The notes beneath the pieces are model-generated. The model was not told where the DNA came from and made no database searches. It saw nothing but the letters and a program-made list of their open reading frames with translations. Position numbers and translations under genes: made by a program. A stretch of 64,000 nt of DNA from CAIXSC01 sp046349915 (GTDB lineage Bacteria > Planctomycetota > Planctomycetia > Pirellulales > Pirellulaceae): the NCBI GenBank assembly GCA_046349915.1, contig JAXMBL010000006.1, positions 310,001-374,000 on the forward strand, given 5' to 3'. Position 1 is the stretch's first letter, and the number at the start of each line of letters is the position of its first letter. Positions 50,586-58,275 of the stretch are shown piece by piece.

Positions 50586-50740
50586 TGAATACCCTGCGTG
50601 ACGTCAGGAACTTGACCGTGCTTTTTGCTTGGTGAGTCAGCCATTGATGAAGACAGAAACACCGATCTTTCCGTGCGTCGCGTGTATGAGTGTTGTTTTC
50701 TAATTGGACGACGATTTCTCGTCGCTCGAAACTGACTTCA

Positions 50741-50824
50741 ATTAGTGACGATGAGTGAAGATCAGTGTTCTCATTACTCGCCCTGACGAATTGGGAACAC
50801 TTATCTTCACTAATCAACACTAAT
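50741..50824. repeat. 30-nt imperfect inverted repeat
   Basis: Left arm 50741-50770 and right arm 50795-50824 match at about 25 of 30 positions (shared blocks ATTAGTG, AGTGAAGAT and AGTGTTC), with a 24-nt spacer. A shortened single copy occurs at 15291-15310. It lies in a gene-free stretch of 800 bases; no open frame is inside, so it is not an insertion sequence by itself. Confidence 0.7.
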
Positions 50825-50880
50825 CGGGGCAGGCTTCCTGAGATGGCAAAGTTCCGAGGCAATGCCATGAAGCCCAACGC

Positions 50881-50924
50881 CCTCTCTGTCCTTATCCGTG
50901 TCTTCGGTGTGATCAGCGGTTAAC
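50881..50924 (-). repeat. Dispersed repeat fragment
   Basis: Contains TCCGTGTCTTCGGTG followed by GATCAGCGGTTAACC, a type of intergenic repeat seen in many environmental bacteria and the opposite-strand counterpart of the block at 50441-50478. The 300 bases between here and the transporter start at 51224 hold no recognisable feature. Confidence 0.4.
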
Positions 50925-51223
50925 CGACGTATGTACTCGACAGCCGTGGACTCGCCGAGCCCCACGCTGCCGATCTATGAGCCGCTTGTTCCAATTCGCT
51001 GCTTTCGGCCCGCGCGATACTAGCTTTGCGGTAATTCAACCGAGTAGACTTTGGGATTCGCGGGGGAGCGGGCGGGCCTGTAGAGGGCGGCGTCCGCGTC
51101 CAACCACTGGCCCTTCCATCCCACTCACCATTTGTCCCACCCCTCAACGGCGTGCTGGCGGAACCTCGCGGCGATCGCGGTCTGGTTCAACTCCGGCGCA
51201 CGCGTGGCAAGCGAGAGGTCCTC

Positions 51224-52894
51224 ATGAATAAGTCGCCCGGTGCAGCTTCGCTCGAAACATCGTCGGGGAATGCCCCCTTGAGTCGTGGTGCTTGGCTGGC
51301 GCTCATCGCCGCTCTACTTGGTTGGATGTTCGACGGCGCTGAAATGGGCGTCTTCTCGTTGGTCGGCCGCCCTGCTCTGCAAGACTTGCTGCCTCCAAGT
51401 CCCGAGCGGGAACAGCAGGTGGCGACTTGGTTGGGCGTGATCACGGGTCTATTCCTGGTTGGCGCAGCCACGGGCGGCGTGCTGTTCGGTTGGCTGGGAG
51501 ATCGCATCGGTCGCGTGCGAGCCATGACCATCAGCGTCCTCACCTACGCCCTCTTCACTTCGCTCTGCGGCGCAGTCAACTCCCCCTACCAACTCGGCAT
51601 CATGCGGTTCATCGCCTCGCTCGGCATGGGCGGCGAATGGTCGCTCGGAGTCGCCTTGGTCATGGAAGTCTTCCCCGGCCGATCGCGAGCGTTCATGGCT
51701 GGCCTGATCGGCGCCGCGGCGAATGTCGGTTATCTCATGGTCGGCATCGTCGGCCTCGGCATCACCAGCGTGCGTTCCAGCCTCGAAGCGTTGGTCAGTG
51801 GACTCGGCTTGCCACCCTGGCTGGCGGAGCGTTTGGTCGCGAATGACTGTTGGCGAGTGATGATGATTCTGGGCATCGTCCCCGCGCTACTCACCTTCTT
51901 CATCCGAATCTTTGTCCCCGAATCGGAAAAATGGGAACAAGAGAAAGAGAAGGGAAGCACTTCGAACTGGGCGACACAAGACCTTTTCGGGGTTCTTCTC
52001 GGCGCGCTCGGCCCCGCCCTGATGGTTTATCTCTACGCCTACCCCGCCACGACCGTGGGCGGAGAAGTCCTCTTCCAACATTCGACCCCACTGCGGCTGG
52101 TCGCCATCGTCTTTGGACTCGCCCTCGCGATCATTGGCTACACCTATCCCGTCGTGCGATTCCTGCAACGTTATCGCGCGAGCGGCATCGGTGGCGCCAC
52201 CGACATTTTCGGATCGACGCTCCGCCGGATGGCGCTCGCCGCCTGCCTCAGCGGCGTCGCCCTGTTGGGCACTTGGGGGGCCACTCAACAAGCTCCCTCT
52301 TGGGCCGATAAGATTGCCGATTCCGAGACGAAAGCGGCCCGCGAGAAGCTCGAATTGGCAGGTGACGCGGACGCCGCCAAAGCGCTCGCCAAACCGAAAG
52401 CCAAAGAGTACATGTTGATCTGGCTCTCCGTCGGCGCGATTGTCGGCACTCTCGCGGCCGCCTATCTGGGCGACCTCCTGGGCCGACGCAACGCCTACTT
52501 CACACTCTGCGTCCTCGCGTTTGGCTCGGTCATCCTGCTGTTCCAAACCAACACCCACTATGGGTCGTGGATGTTCTTCTCGGCCTTTATCGCGGGCACT
52601 TGTTCCGCCTCTTTCTACGGCTGGCTGCCACTTTACTTGCCCGAACTGTTTCCCACGAGCGTTCGCGCGACGGGTCAAGGATTCGGATTCAACTTCGGCC
52701 GCATTCTGGCAGCCATTGGATCATTCCAACTGGGCGGATTGGTGGCTCATTTCTCCGAGGGACTGCAACTGGGCCCCTGGAAACTAGCGGGAGGCTACGC
52801 CACGGCCTGTACGCTTTTGAGCCTAGTCTATGGCGTCGGCATGATCATCATCTGGTTCGCCCCAGAAACCAAAGGCAAACCCCTACCCGAATAA
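51224..52894 (+). CDS. Major facilitator superfamily transporter
   Basis: 556 residues from ATG 51224 (GAGAGG 5 nt upstream). Twelve hydrophobic segments in two halves; MFS loop signature GWLGDRIGRVRAMTIS between TM2 and TM3, with a second version YLGDLLGRRNAYF in the second half. TM1 contains LGWMFDGAEMGVFSLVGRPAL, typical of sugar/organic-acid porters. A 60-residue charged segment (ADKIADSETKAAREKLELAG region, near residue 360-400) is inserted between TM7 and TM8. Secondary active symport or antiport across the inner membrane; the substrate cannot be told. First of three consecutive transporter genes on the plus strand. Confidence 0.9.
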   Translation: MNKSPGAASLETSSGNAPLSRGAWLALIAALLGWMFDGAEMGVFSLVGRPALQDLLPPSPEREQQVATWLGVITGLFLVGAATGGVLFGWLGDRIGRVRAMTISVLTYALFTSLCGAVNSPYQLGIMRFIASLGMGGEWSLGVALVMEVFPGRSRAFMAGLIGAAANVGYLMVGIVGLGITSVRSSLEALVSGLGLPPWLAERLVANDCWRVMMILGIVPALLTFFIRIFVPESEKWEQEKEKGSTSNWATQDLFGVLLGALGPALMVYLYAYPATTVGGEVLFQHSTPLRLVAIVFGLALAIIGYTYPVVRFLQRYRASGIGGATDIFGSTLRRMALAACLSGVALLGTWGATQQAPSWADKIADSETKAAREKLELAGDADAAKALAKPKAKEYMLIWLSVGAIVGTLAAAYLGDLLGRRNAYFTLCVLAFGSVILLFQTNTHYGSWMFFSAFIAGTCSASFYGWLPLYLPELFPTSVRATGQGFGFNFGRILAAIGSFQLGGLVAHFSEGLQLGPWKLAGGYATACTLLSLVYGVGMIIIWFAPETKGKPLPE

Positions 52895-52916
52895 CCCCAA
52901 GCCCAAGCCGCCGTTC

Positions 52917-53001
52917 GTTTTCTCTTTCCTTTCTCTTCCTTCCTCCTTCACCCTCGCTTCTTCCCTTCTACCTTTTTCCTTCTTCCTTTTTCCTTTCTTC
53001 C
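52917..53001 (+). other. Polypyrimidine tract immediately upstream of a transporter start
   Basis: About 85 bases that are almost wholly C and T on the plus strand (repeats of TTCC, CTTT), running up to the ATG at 53002 with only a few purines. No Shine-Dalgarno sequence fits in it. It could form a triplex or an unstructured leader, or reflect polymerase slippage. Confidence 0.75.
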
Positions 53002-54453
53002 ATGTCCAACCTACCCGCGTGGGGAAAAGACGACCTTCCCGAGCCATTGCCGTTCAACGCTCGGAATCTCTTCCGAGTGATCGGTCCAGGCGCCATTCTG
53101 CTGGCGGCCTCGATCGGCGGCGGCGAATGGCTAGTGGGGCCCGCGATCGCCGTGAAACATGGCCTGGGTGTGATGTGGATCGCGACTGTGGGCATTCTGC
53201 TACAGTTGCTCTTCAACCTCGAAGGAATCCGGTACACGCTGTATTCCGGGGAGCCCATTCTCAGCGGCATCATGCGGCTGAAGCCGGGCGCCAACTTCTG
53301 GGCGACGCTCTACATCGGACTCACCGCGGCTCAGCTCGGCGTCCCCGCACTCGCCTCTGGTTGCTCGTCGGTCGTCTTCACTTTGTTCCAAGGAAGACTC
53401 CCCGCGGAAGATGGCAGCGACCGCTGGACGCTGCTCTTCATCACCTATGGCGTCATCCTGCTCGCTTTTCTCCTCCTGACCTTCGGTGGCACGATCGAGC
53501 GCATGCTCGAACGCATCTCGTGGGCCATGATCGTCTACATCTTTTGCTTTCTCATCGCGGTGAATTTTCTGGCGGTCCCCTCAAGCCACTCGTTGGCGAC
53601 CGCCAAAGGCTTCCTCAGCTTTGGCTACTTGCCCCAACAAGTCGACTGGTTGTTGCTCGCCGCCCTGGCCACCACCGCGGGCTCGGGCGGGATCGGCAAT
53701 TTGACGATCACCAATTGGGTCCGCGACAAGGGCATGGGCATGGGAGGTCGAGTGGGAGCGATCCCGAGCGCGATTGGCGGCGAACACATCGCCCTGGAGC
53801 ATGTGGGCAAAGTGTTCCCCGTGAACGAATCCAACCTGGCTCGCTGGCGCACTTGGTGTAAGTATGTCGTCGCCGACCAGGTTTTTTTGTGGGGCGCGGG
53901 CTGCTTCATCGGCATGTTTCTGAACGTGAACCTCGCCTCCGCCATCGCCCCTCCCGGATCGAGCATGGAGGGGCAGGCCGCAGGCGCTTATCAGGCCCGC
54001 TTCCTATCGGAACAGATTTGGAGCGGTCTCTGGTATCTGGGTCTACTGAATGGATTCTGGATCCTTTTTTCCACTCACCTGGGAAACACCGACGTCTTGG
54101 TGCGCACGGTGACCGATACGTTGTGGACATCGAGTAGTCGCGTACGCTCCAATCCGCGACTCGGCGTCGGCAAACTCTATTTCGCCGTTCTGGTGGTGTT
54201 CACGATTTGGGGAGTGGTCGTCGTCCACTTTGCCAGCGCCATGGCTCTCTTCAAAGTGTTGGCCGCGATCGCCGCCGTGGTTTTAGTGCCTGCCGGATTT
54301 CAGGTTCTGCGAGTAAACACCACTCTGCTGCCTCCTGAGTTACGTCCGTCGTGGTGGCGCCGAGCGGCGTTGGTCGCATGCTCGCTCTTCTACCTCGCGG
54401 TGACATGCGCCCTCATCTGGTCGCAAATCGGGCCGTACTTCGCCACGAAATAG
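53002..54453 (+). CDS. Nramp-related membrane transporter
   Basis: 483 residues from ATG 53002; the frame is open upstream into the MFS gene, but this start opens the conserved part. About eleven hydrophobic segments of LeuT/Nramp type. TM1 reads RVIGPGAILLAASIGGGEWLVGP: the metal-ligand DPGN of true Nramp is replaced by SIGGGE. The middle has TTAGSGGIGNLTITNWVRDKGMGM, near where TM6 of Nramp carries MPH, which is absent. It is thus in a divergent Nramp-like branch common in planctomycetes, and a divalent metal should not be assumed as substrate. No ribosome site precedes the ATG, only a polypyrimidine tract. The paralogue starts 152 nt downstream. Confidence 0.85.
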   Translation: MSNLPAWGKDDLPEPLPFNARNLFRVIGPGAILLAASIGGGEWLVGPAIAVKHGLGVMWIATVGILLQLLFNLEGIRYTLYSGEPILSGIMRLKPGANFWATLYIGLTAAQLGVPALASGCSSVVFTLFQGRLPAEDGSDRWTLLFITYGVILLAFLLLTFGGTIERMLERISWAMIVYIFCFLIAVNFLAVPSSHSLATAKGFLSFGYLPQQVDWLLLAALATTAGSGGIGNLTITNWVRDKGMGMGGRVGAIPSAIGGEHIALEHVGKVFPVNESNLARWRTWCKYVVADQVFLWGAGCFIGMFLNVNLASAIAPPGSSMEGQAAGAYQARFLSEQIWSGLWYLGLLNGFWILFSTHLGNTDVLVRTVTDTLWTSSSRVRSNPRLGVGKLYFAVLVVFTIWGVVVVHFASAMALFKVLAAIAAVVLVPAGFQVLRVNTTLLPPELRPSWWRRAALVACSLFYLAVTCALIWSQIGPYFATK

Positions 54454-54605
54454 GCCAGCCATCTGCGGCACGTCCCACCCCGCTAAACCAGCCCTTAAGG
54501 CGAATCTGTTTCCCTTGAGCCAGTTGACCGCCGGGGCGAGACAACGCATTATGGGCGGACTTTGCATTGACTGGCTTTCCCCCATGAGACTCCGACGAGC
54601 CGCGC

Positions 54606-56417
54606 ATGGCGAACTCCTCGACATTTGAGGCGCCCCACCCTGGTTCACCCGCCATGCCTCGTTGGACCACGGGCGAGCTGGTTCCCGCCCCCTACTTCAC
54701 TTGGCGGAATTGGCTGGGAATGATTGGCCCGGGACTCGTCATGGGCGCGTCGGCCGTCGGCGGCGGCGAGTGGCTCGCGGGTCCCGCCGTCTCCGCCAAG
54801 TATGGCGGCGCCCTGCTGTGGGTCGCGACCGTCAGCATCCTGTTTCAGGTGCTGTACAACATCGAGATCAGCCGTTACACGCTCTACTGCGGGGAGCCGA
54901 TCTTCACGGGCAAGTTCCGCACGCTCCCCGGCCCCATGTTCTGGGTCTTCTTCTACCTGATGCTCGACTGGGGCTCGTTCTTTCCTTATCTGGTCGTGAA
55001 CGCCGCCGTCACCATCGAGTCGATGTTTATCGCGAACTTCGAGCCCGATGGAGCTCACCGCTGGCTCCACCGCTGTGTGTCTTCAGGGCTCTACCTGTCC
55101 CTTGTGATCCCCTTGGTCGTCGGCGGCAAGGTTTATAACTCGCTGCGAGTCGTGATGTCGATCAAGCTGATCACCGTATTCGGTTTTCTACTGACCGTCG
55201 GCCTCTTCTTTTCTCAACCCACGCATTGGCTGGAGATTGTGAGTGGGTTGGTCAAGTTCGGAAACGTGCCGGTGGAGAGCGGCGAGGACCGCAATGGCAA
55301 CGGACACTTGGAAGCGGGCGAGGATTTCGATGGCGACGGTCGGTTAGACGTCTCGGAACGAGCGATTCCGCCGACAGTCGACGCCGATGGCGACGGGAAA
55401 CCCGAAACATGGGAACGAGATGCGAGCGGGAAGCTCATCAAGTTCGTCGATGAAGATGGTGACGGCAAACGCGACGGCCCCAATGTCGACAACATTTTTT
55501 TGTCGCTTTGGCGTCGAGGGGAGTTCCCGCGAGTCGATTTGTCGCTCATCGCCTTTATTGCCGGATTAGCGGCGATCGCGGGCAATGGAGGCCTGACCAA
55601 TACTCCCATCAGTAATTTCACTCGCGATCAAGGCTGGGGCATGGGCTTCCATGTCGGCGCGATTCCCAGCATCGTCGGCGGCCATGGCGTCAAACTCTCG
55701 CACGAAGGGTGCGTATTTGAGGTGAGTGAACGGTCTCTGCCGCGTTGGCGATCGTGGTACAAGCACATTGTCCGCGACCAACTGTGCGTCTGGATGTGCG
55801 CGTGTTTTATCGGAGTCGCGTTACCCAGCATCCTGTCGGTCGGCTTCATTCCCAAGGGAACGGAAATCGACCGCTCCAAAGTCGCATCGCTCACCTCGAC
55901 CGGCGTGGCACGAGTCGCCGCGAATCCGCCCGATACCGTGCTGGCCGGAACTCCCGCCTTTCGGTCGTGGCTCTCGGGAGAACGAGTGGGCTGGTGCTTC
56001 ATGAAGGCCACTCTGTTGTGCGGCTTCCTGGTCCTCATGACCAGCATGATCTCGACGATGGACGGTTTTGTGCGGCGTTGGGTGGACGTCTTTTGGACAG
56101 CCAGCGCTCGACTGCGAAAGCTGGACGTGACCTACATCAAGTATGTTTACTTCGCAGTGCTGATCGGTTTCCAACTGGCGGGCCACACGGTCATCTGGAG
56201 CGGTGTGAAGCCAGGGCGAGTCTTCGAGCTGGCCACGACTGGCTACAACTTCGCCTTCGCGTTTAGTGCTTGGCACACCATCTTCATCAATACGAAACTG
56301 CTACCCCCGGAACTCCGGCCCCACTGGCTCATCCGCGCGGGCCTCGCGTGTGCGGGCGTCTACTTTTTGTTTTTGGGCGTCATGTCGGTGCTCGCTCAAG
56401 TCGGCATCGCGAAATAG
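54606..56417 (+). CDS. Nramp-related transporter with four inserted EF-hand-like calcium loops
   Basis: 603 residues; ATG 54606. Same scaffold as its upstream neighbour (MIGPGLVMGASAVGGGEWLAGP in TM1; AGNGGLTNTPISNFTRDQGWGMGF in the middle), again without DPGN. Between two hydrophobic segments (about 184-205 and 312-330) is a hydrophilic insertion, residues 226-296, with four 12-residue EF-hand-type loops: D228-x-N-x-N-G..E236..E239; D240-x-D-x-D-G..D248..E251; D259-x-D-x-D-G..E267..E270; D282-x-D-x-D-G..D290. Spacing equals the canonical 1-3-5-9-12 ligand pattern, but flanking helices are not evident, so it is closer to dockerin/thrombospondin-type calcium loops. The insertion probably faces outside and could sense or concentrate calcium. 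It is absent from the neighbour. Confidence 0.85.
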   Translation: MANSSTFEAPHPGSPAMPRWTTGELVPAPYFTWRNWLGMIGPGLVMGASAVGGGEWLAGPAVSAKYGGALLWVATVSILFQVLYNIEISRYTLYCGEPIFTGKFRTLPGPMFWVFFYLMLDWGSFFPYLVVNAAVTIESMFIANFEPDGAHRWLHRCVSSGLYLSLVIPLVVGGKVYNSLRVVMSIKLITVFGFLLTVGLFFSQPTHWLEIVSGLVKFGNVPVESGEDRNGNGHLEAGEDFDGDGRLDVSERAIPPTVDADGDGKPETWERDASGKLIKFVDEDGDGKRDGPNVDNIFLSLWRRGEFPRVDLSLIAFIAGLAAIAGNGGLTNTPISNFTRDQGWGMGFHVGAIPSIVGGHGVKLSHEGCVFEVSERSLPRWRSWYKHIVRDQLCVWMCACFIGVALPSILSVGFIPKGTEIDRSKVASLTSTGVARVAANPPDTVLAGTPAFRSWLSGERVGWCFMKATLLCGFLVLMTSMISTMDGFVRRWVDVFWTASARLRKLDVTYIKYVYFAVLIGFQLAGHTVIWSGVKPGRVFELATTGYNFAFAFSAWHTIFINTKLLPPELRPHWLIRAGLACAGVYFLFLGVMSVLAQVGIAK

Positions 56418-56419
56418 AT

Positions 56420-56443
56420 CGACGGACTGGAAGTCCGTCGTAC
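56420..56443 (+). repeat. Dispersed hairpin family 1, copy 16
   Basis: Begins 2 nt after the stop codon of the calcium-loop transporter and lies between convergent genes, the clearest 3'-end position of the family. Confidence 0.88.
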
Positions 56444-56470
56444 TTGTTTTTGGTGCGACAACGTACAGCG

Positions 56471-57433
56471 TTAAGTGTCGCCGCCAGCTCGGCTGCCCAA
56501 CGCTCGCCAAGCCCCTGGGTCGATATCGTCGTCGATGAACCCCACCGAACCATCGGCTCGCAAGGCATAGGCGCCGCCGTTGTGATAGCTGCCGAACGCG
56601 AGCTCCAACAAGACGCCGTCGAGTTCGGGCGAGTGCTTGAGTGAATTGAGGGGTGAATAGACGCTCCCTACGAACTCGGAAAACTCCGTGCCCCAATTCC
56701 CGCCATCGCACCGACAATCATCGACCTGCGCGGAGCCGATGTACCAGAAGTCCATCGCCTGTCCATCCTTCACAAACTTGGGATCTGTCCGCGACTCGCA
56801 CACCAGCAACGTGTGACTCAACCCATCCAAGATATCTCCCGGTCGCACTCGACTACATCCATAGAACACGCCGTCCAAATCGAGATGCTCAAGGGAACGA
56901 GTCCCGGGGACGACCACGGTCGAGGCATCGTCCGAAGTCGCCAGAGCGCCCGAGTTCCCCCTATAACTTGCGGGTACGCGTTTTGGCACGCCAATCGACG
57001 AGACGTGCTCGGGGACTGGCATGGTGGGACAACGAAACAGGGGCATCACCTGACTTATGACCTCTCGATTCCCATTCCCCGAGTCCCAATTGCCCGCCCC
57101 TTCTTCCTCAAACACCAAGCGTGAATAGAAATCCTCTCGTTCGACATAGGGCAAGAGGAACGCCGACCACCCGTGCCCTAGCGTATTCCAGCCGACAGGG
57201 TACGCCCCGAGCGTCTCCGCATAAATGGTCAGCCCTAATCCTTGTTGCCGCAATTGATTGCCACAGCAAACCCGCCTCACCGACTCGCGAGCCGCCAAGA
57301 CCGCGGGCAATGCAAGTCCTACAACAATCAAGAGCACCGCCAAGACCACTAAGCACTCCACCATCGAGAACGCTCGACGGCCACGCAACGCGTGTCGCAC
57401 CAATCCGTATCCTACCAATCCGTGTCGCACCAT
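56471..57433 (-). CDS. DUF1559 prepilin-like protein
   Basis: 320 residues; ATG 57433 preceded by AGGAGGTG, the best ribosome site in the window. The N-terminus has a type IV pilin-like signal: RRAFSMVECLVVLAVLLIVV followed by GLALPAV, cleaved before the S/M-V-E of the hydrophobic helix by a prepilin peptidase. The glutamate at +5 of the mature end is kept (MVE). The body is the DUF1559 domain (CGNQLRQQGLGLTIYAETLG, GWSAFLLPYVE, GGAYALRADGSVGFI with the usual C-terminal HNGGA/DGS motif). Such proteins occur in tens to hundreds of copies per planctomycete genome; pseudopilin-like surface or secretion role assumed. Arginine/glycine-rich residues 1-20 (VRHGLVGYGLVRHALRG) are unusual. Confidence 0.93.
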   Translation of the reverse strand: MVRHGLVGYGLVRHALRGRRAFSMVECLVVLAVLLIVVGLALPAVLAARESVRRVCCGNQLRQQGLGLTIYAETLGAYPVGWNTLGHGWSAFLLPYVEREDFYSRLVFEEEGAGNWDSGNGNREVISQVMPLFRCPTMPVPEHVSSIGVPKRVPASYRGNSGALATSDDASTVVVPGTRSLEHLDLDGVFYGCSRVRPGDILDGLSHTLLVCESRTDPKFVKDGQAMDFWYIGSAQVDDCRCDGGNWGTEFSEFVGSVYSPLNSLKHSPELDGVLLELAFGSYHNGGAYALRADGSVGFIDDDIDPGAWRALGSRAGGDT

Positions 57434-57583
57434 AACGCACCTCCTTTCGCCTTCCCCTGTCTACTCGCAGGAACCGGGTGCAAGCGGGCAAGTGATTTCG
57501 AAAAATGTGCGAAATTGCGAAGGGGCGAGAGTGAGGCCGACGAGAGAAACAACGCCGCCCTAGGAGCGGCACGATCCGCGTCG

Positions 57584-58201
57584 CTAAGGGATCGAGTAGC
57601 CGATGTCGCGCAAGATTGTCGTCAGCCCAATGAGCGGGAGCCCCGTAATGGCCGAGTGGTCCGCGCATTCGATCGAATCGAACAGCGTCACGCCGCTCTG
57701 TTCAAGCTTATAAGAACCGGCACAATCGACCGGCAAATCGGCTCGCACATAGCGAGCCAGCTCCGCGTCCGAAAGAGGCCGCATGCGCAGTCGGGCCACA
57801 TCGGTATGCCGCCACACTTGCCCTCCGTGCACCACGACCAGCGACGTCACCAATTCGTGAGTCTTCCCGGCCAGACGTCGCAATTGAGCGATCGCGGCGT
57901 CCTCCGATCCAGGCTTACCCAGCACCTCGCCTTCAAAAGCGACCAGTTGATCGCTCCCCAAAATCGTCGCCCGCGGTTCGATGTCCACCAAGCTCCAAGC
58001 CTTGCGGTAAGCCAACGTCTCCGCCAGTTCCCTCGGCGGAATCCCCTGCCCTTTGAGCGAGGTTTCGTCGAATAACGGCGCGGTCACTCGAAAAGGAACG
58101 CCCAAGCGTTCCAGCAACGCTCGACGGTAACGCGAGGTGCTCGCGAGCAGAAGATCCCGCGGGGCAGTGGATGGTGGGGCCGAAACGATGGAAGTGTCCA
58201 C
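57584..58201 (-). CDS. Maf/YceF-family nucleotide pyrophosphatase
   Basis: 205 residues with a GTG start at 58201; no later Met precedes the fold. Maf landmarks: LLLASTSRYRRALLERLGVPF (phosphate-binding S-x-S-x-x-R/R), PLFDETSL, ELAETLAYRKAWSL, ATILGSDQLVAFEGEVLGKP, LVTSLVVVHGG, DCAGSYKLEQSGVTLFDSIE and GLPLIGL. The form LGSDQL rather than GADT places it nearer YceF, which cleaves m7GTP, than YhdE, which cleaves dTTP/UTP. Acts in the cytoplasm to remove non-canonical nucleotides. It follows the DUF1501 gene at 58276 by 74 nt and may be read through from it. Confidence 0.93.
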   Translation of the reverse strand: MDTSIVSAPPSTAPRDLLLASTSRYRRALLERLGVPFRVTAPLFDETSLKGQGIPPRELAETLAYRKAWSLVDIEPRATILGSDQLVAFEGEVLGKPGSEDAAIAQLRRLAGKTHELVTSLVVVHGGQVWRHTDVARLRMRPLSDAELARYVRADLPVDCAGSYKLEQSGVTLFDSIECADHSAITGLPLIGLTTILRDIGYSIP

Positions 58202-58227
58202 AAGAAGCCTGGCCGCACGGGGCAGAT

Positions 58228-58251
58228 CGACGGACTAGAAGTCCGTCGTAC
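58228..58251 (+). repeat. Dispersed hairpin family 1, copy 17
   Basis: AGA-loop variant between the DUF1501 stop (58276) and the Maf start (58201) on the minus strand. Confidence 0.85.
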
Positions 58252-58275
58252 TTTGTGTCTTGATGCGATCGAGCG

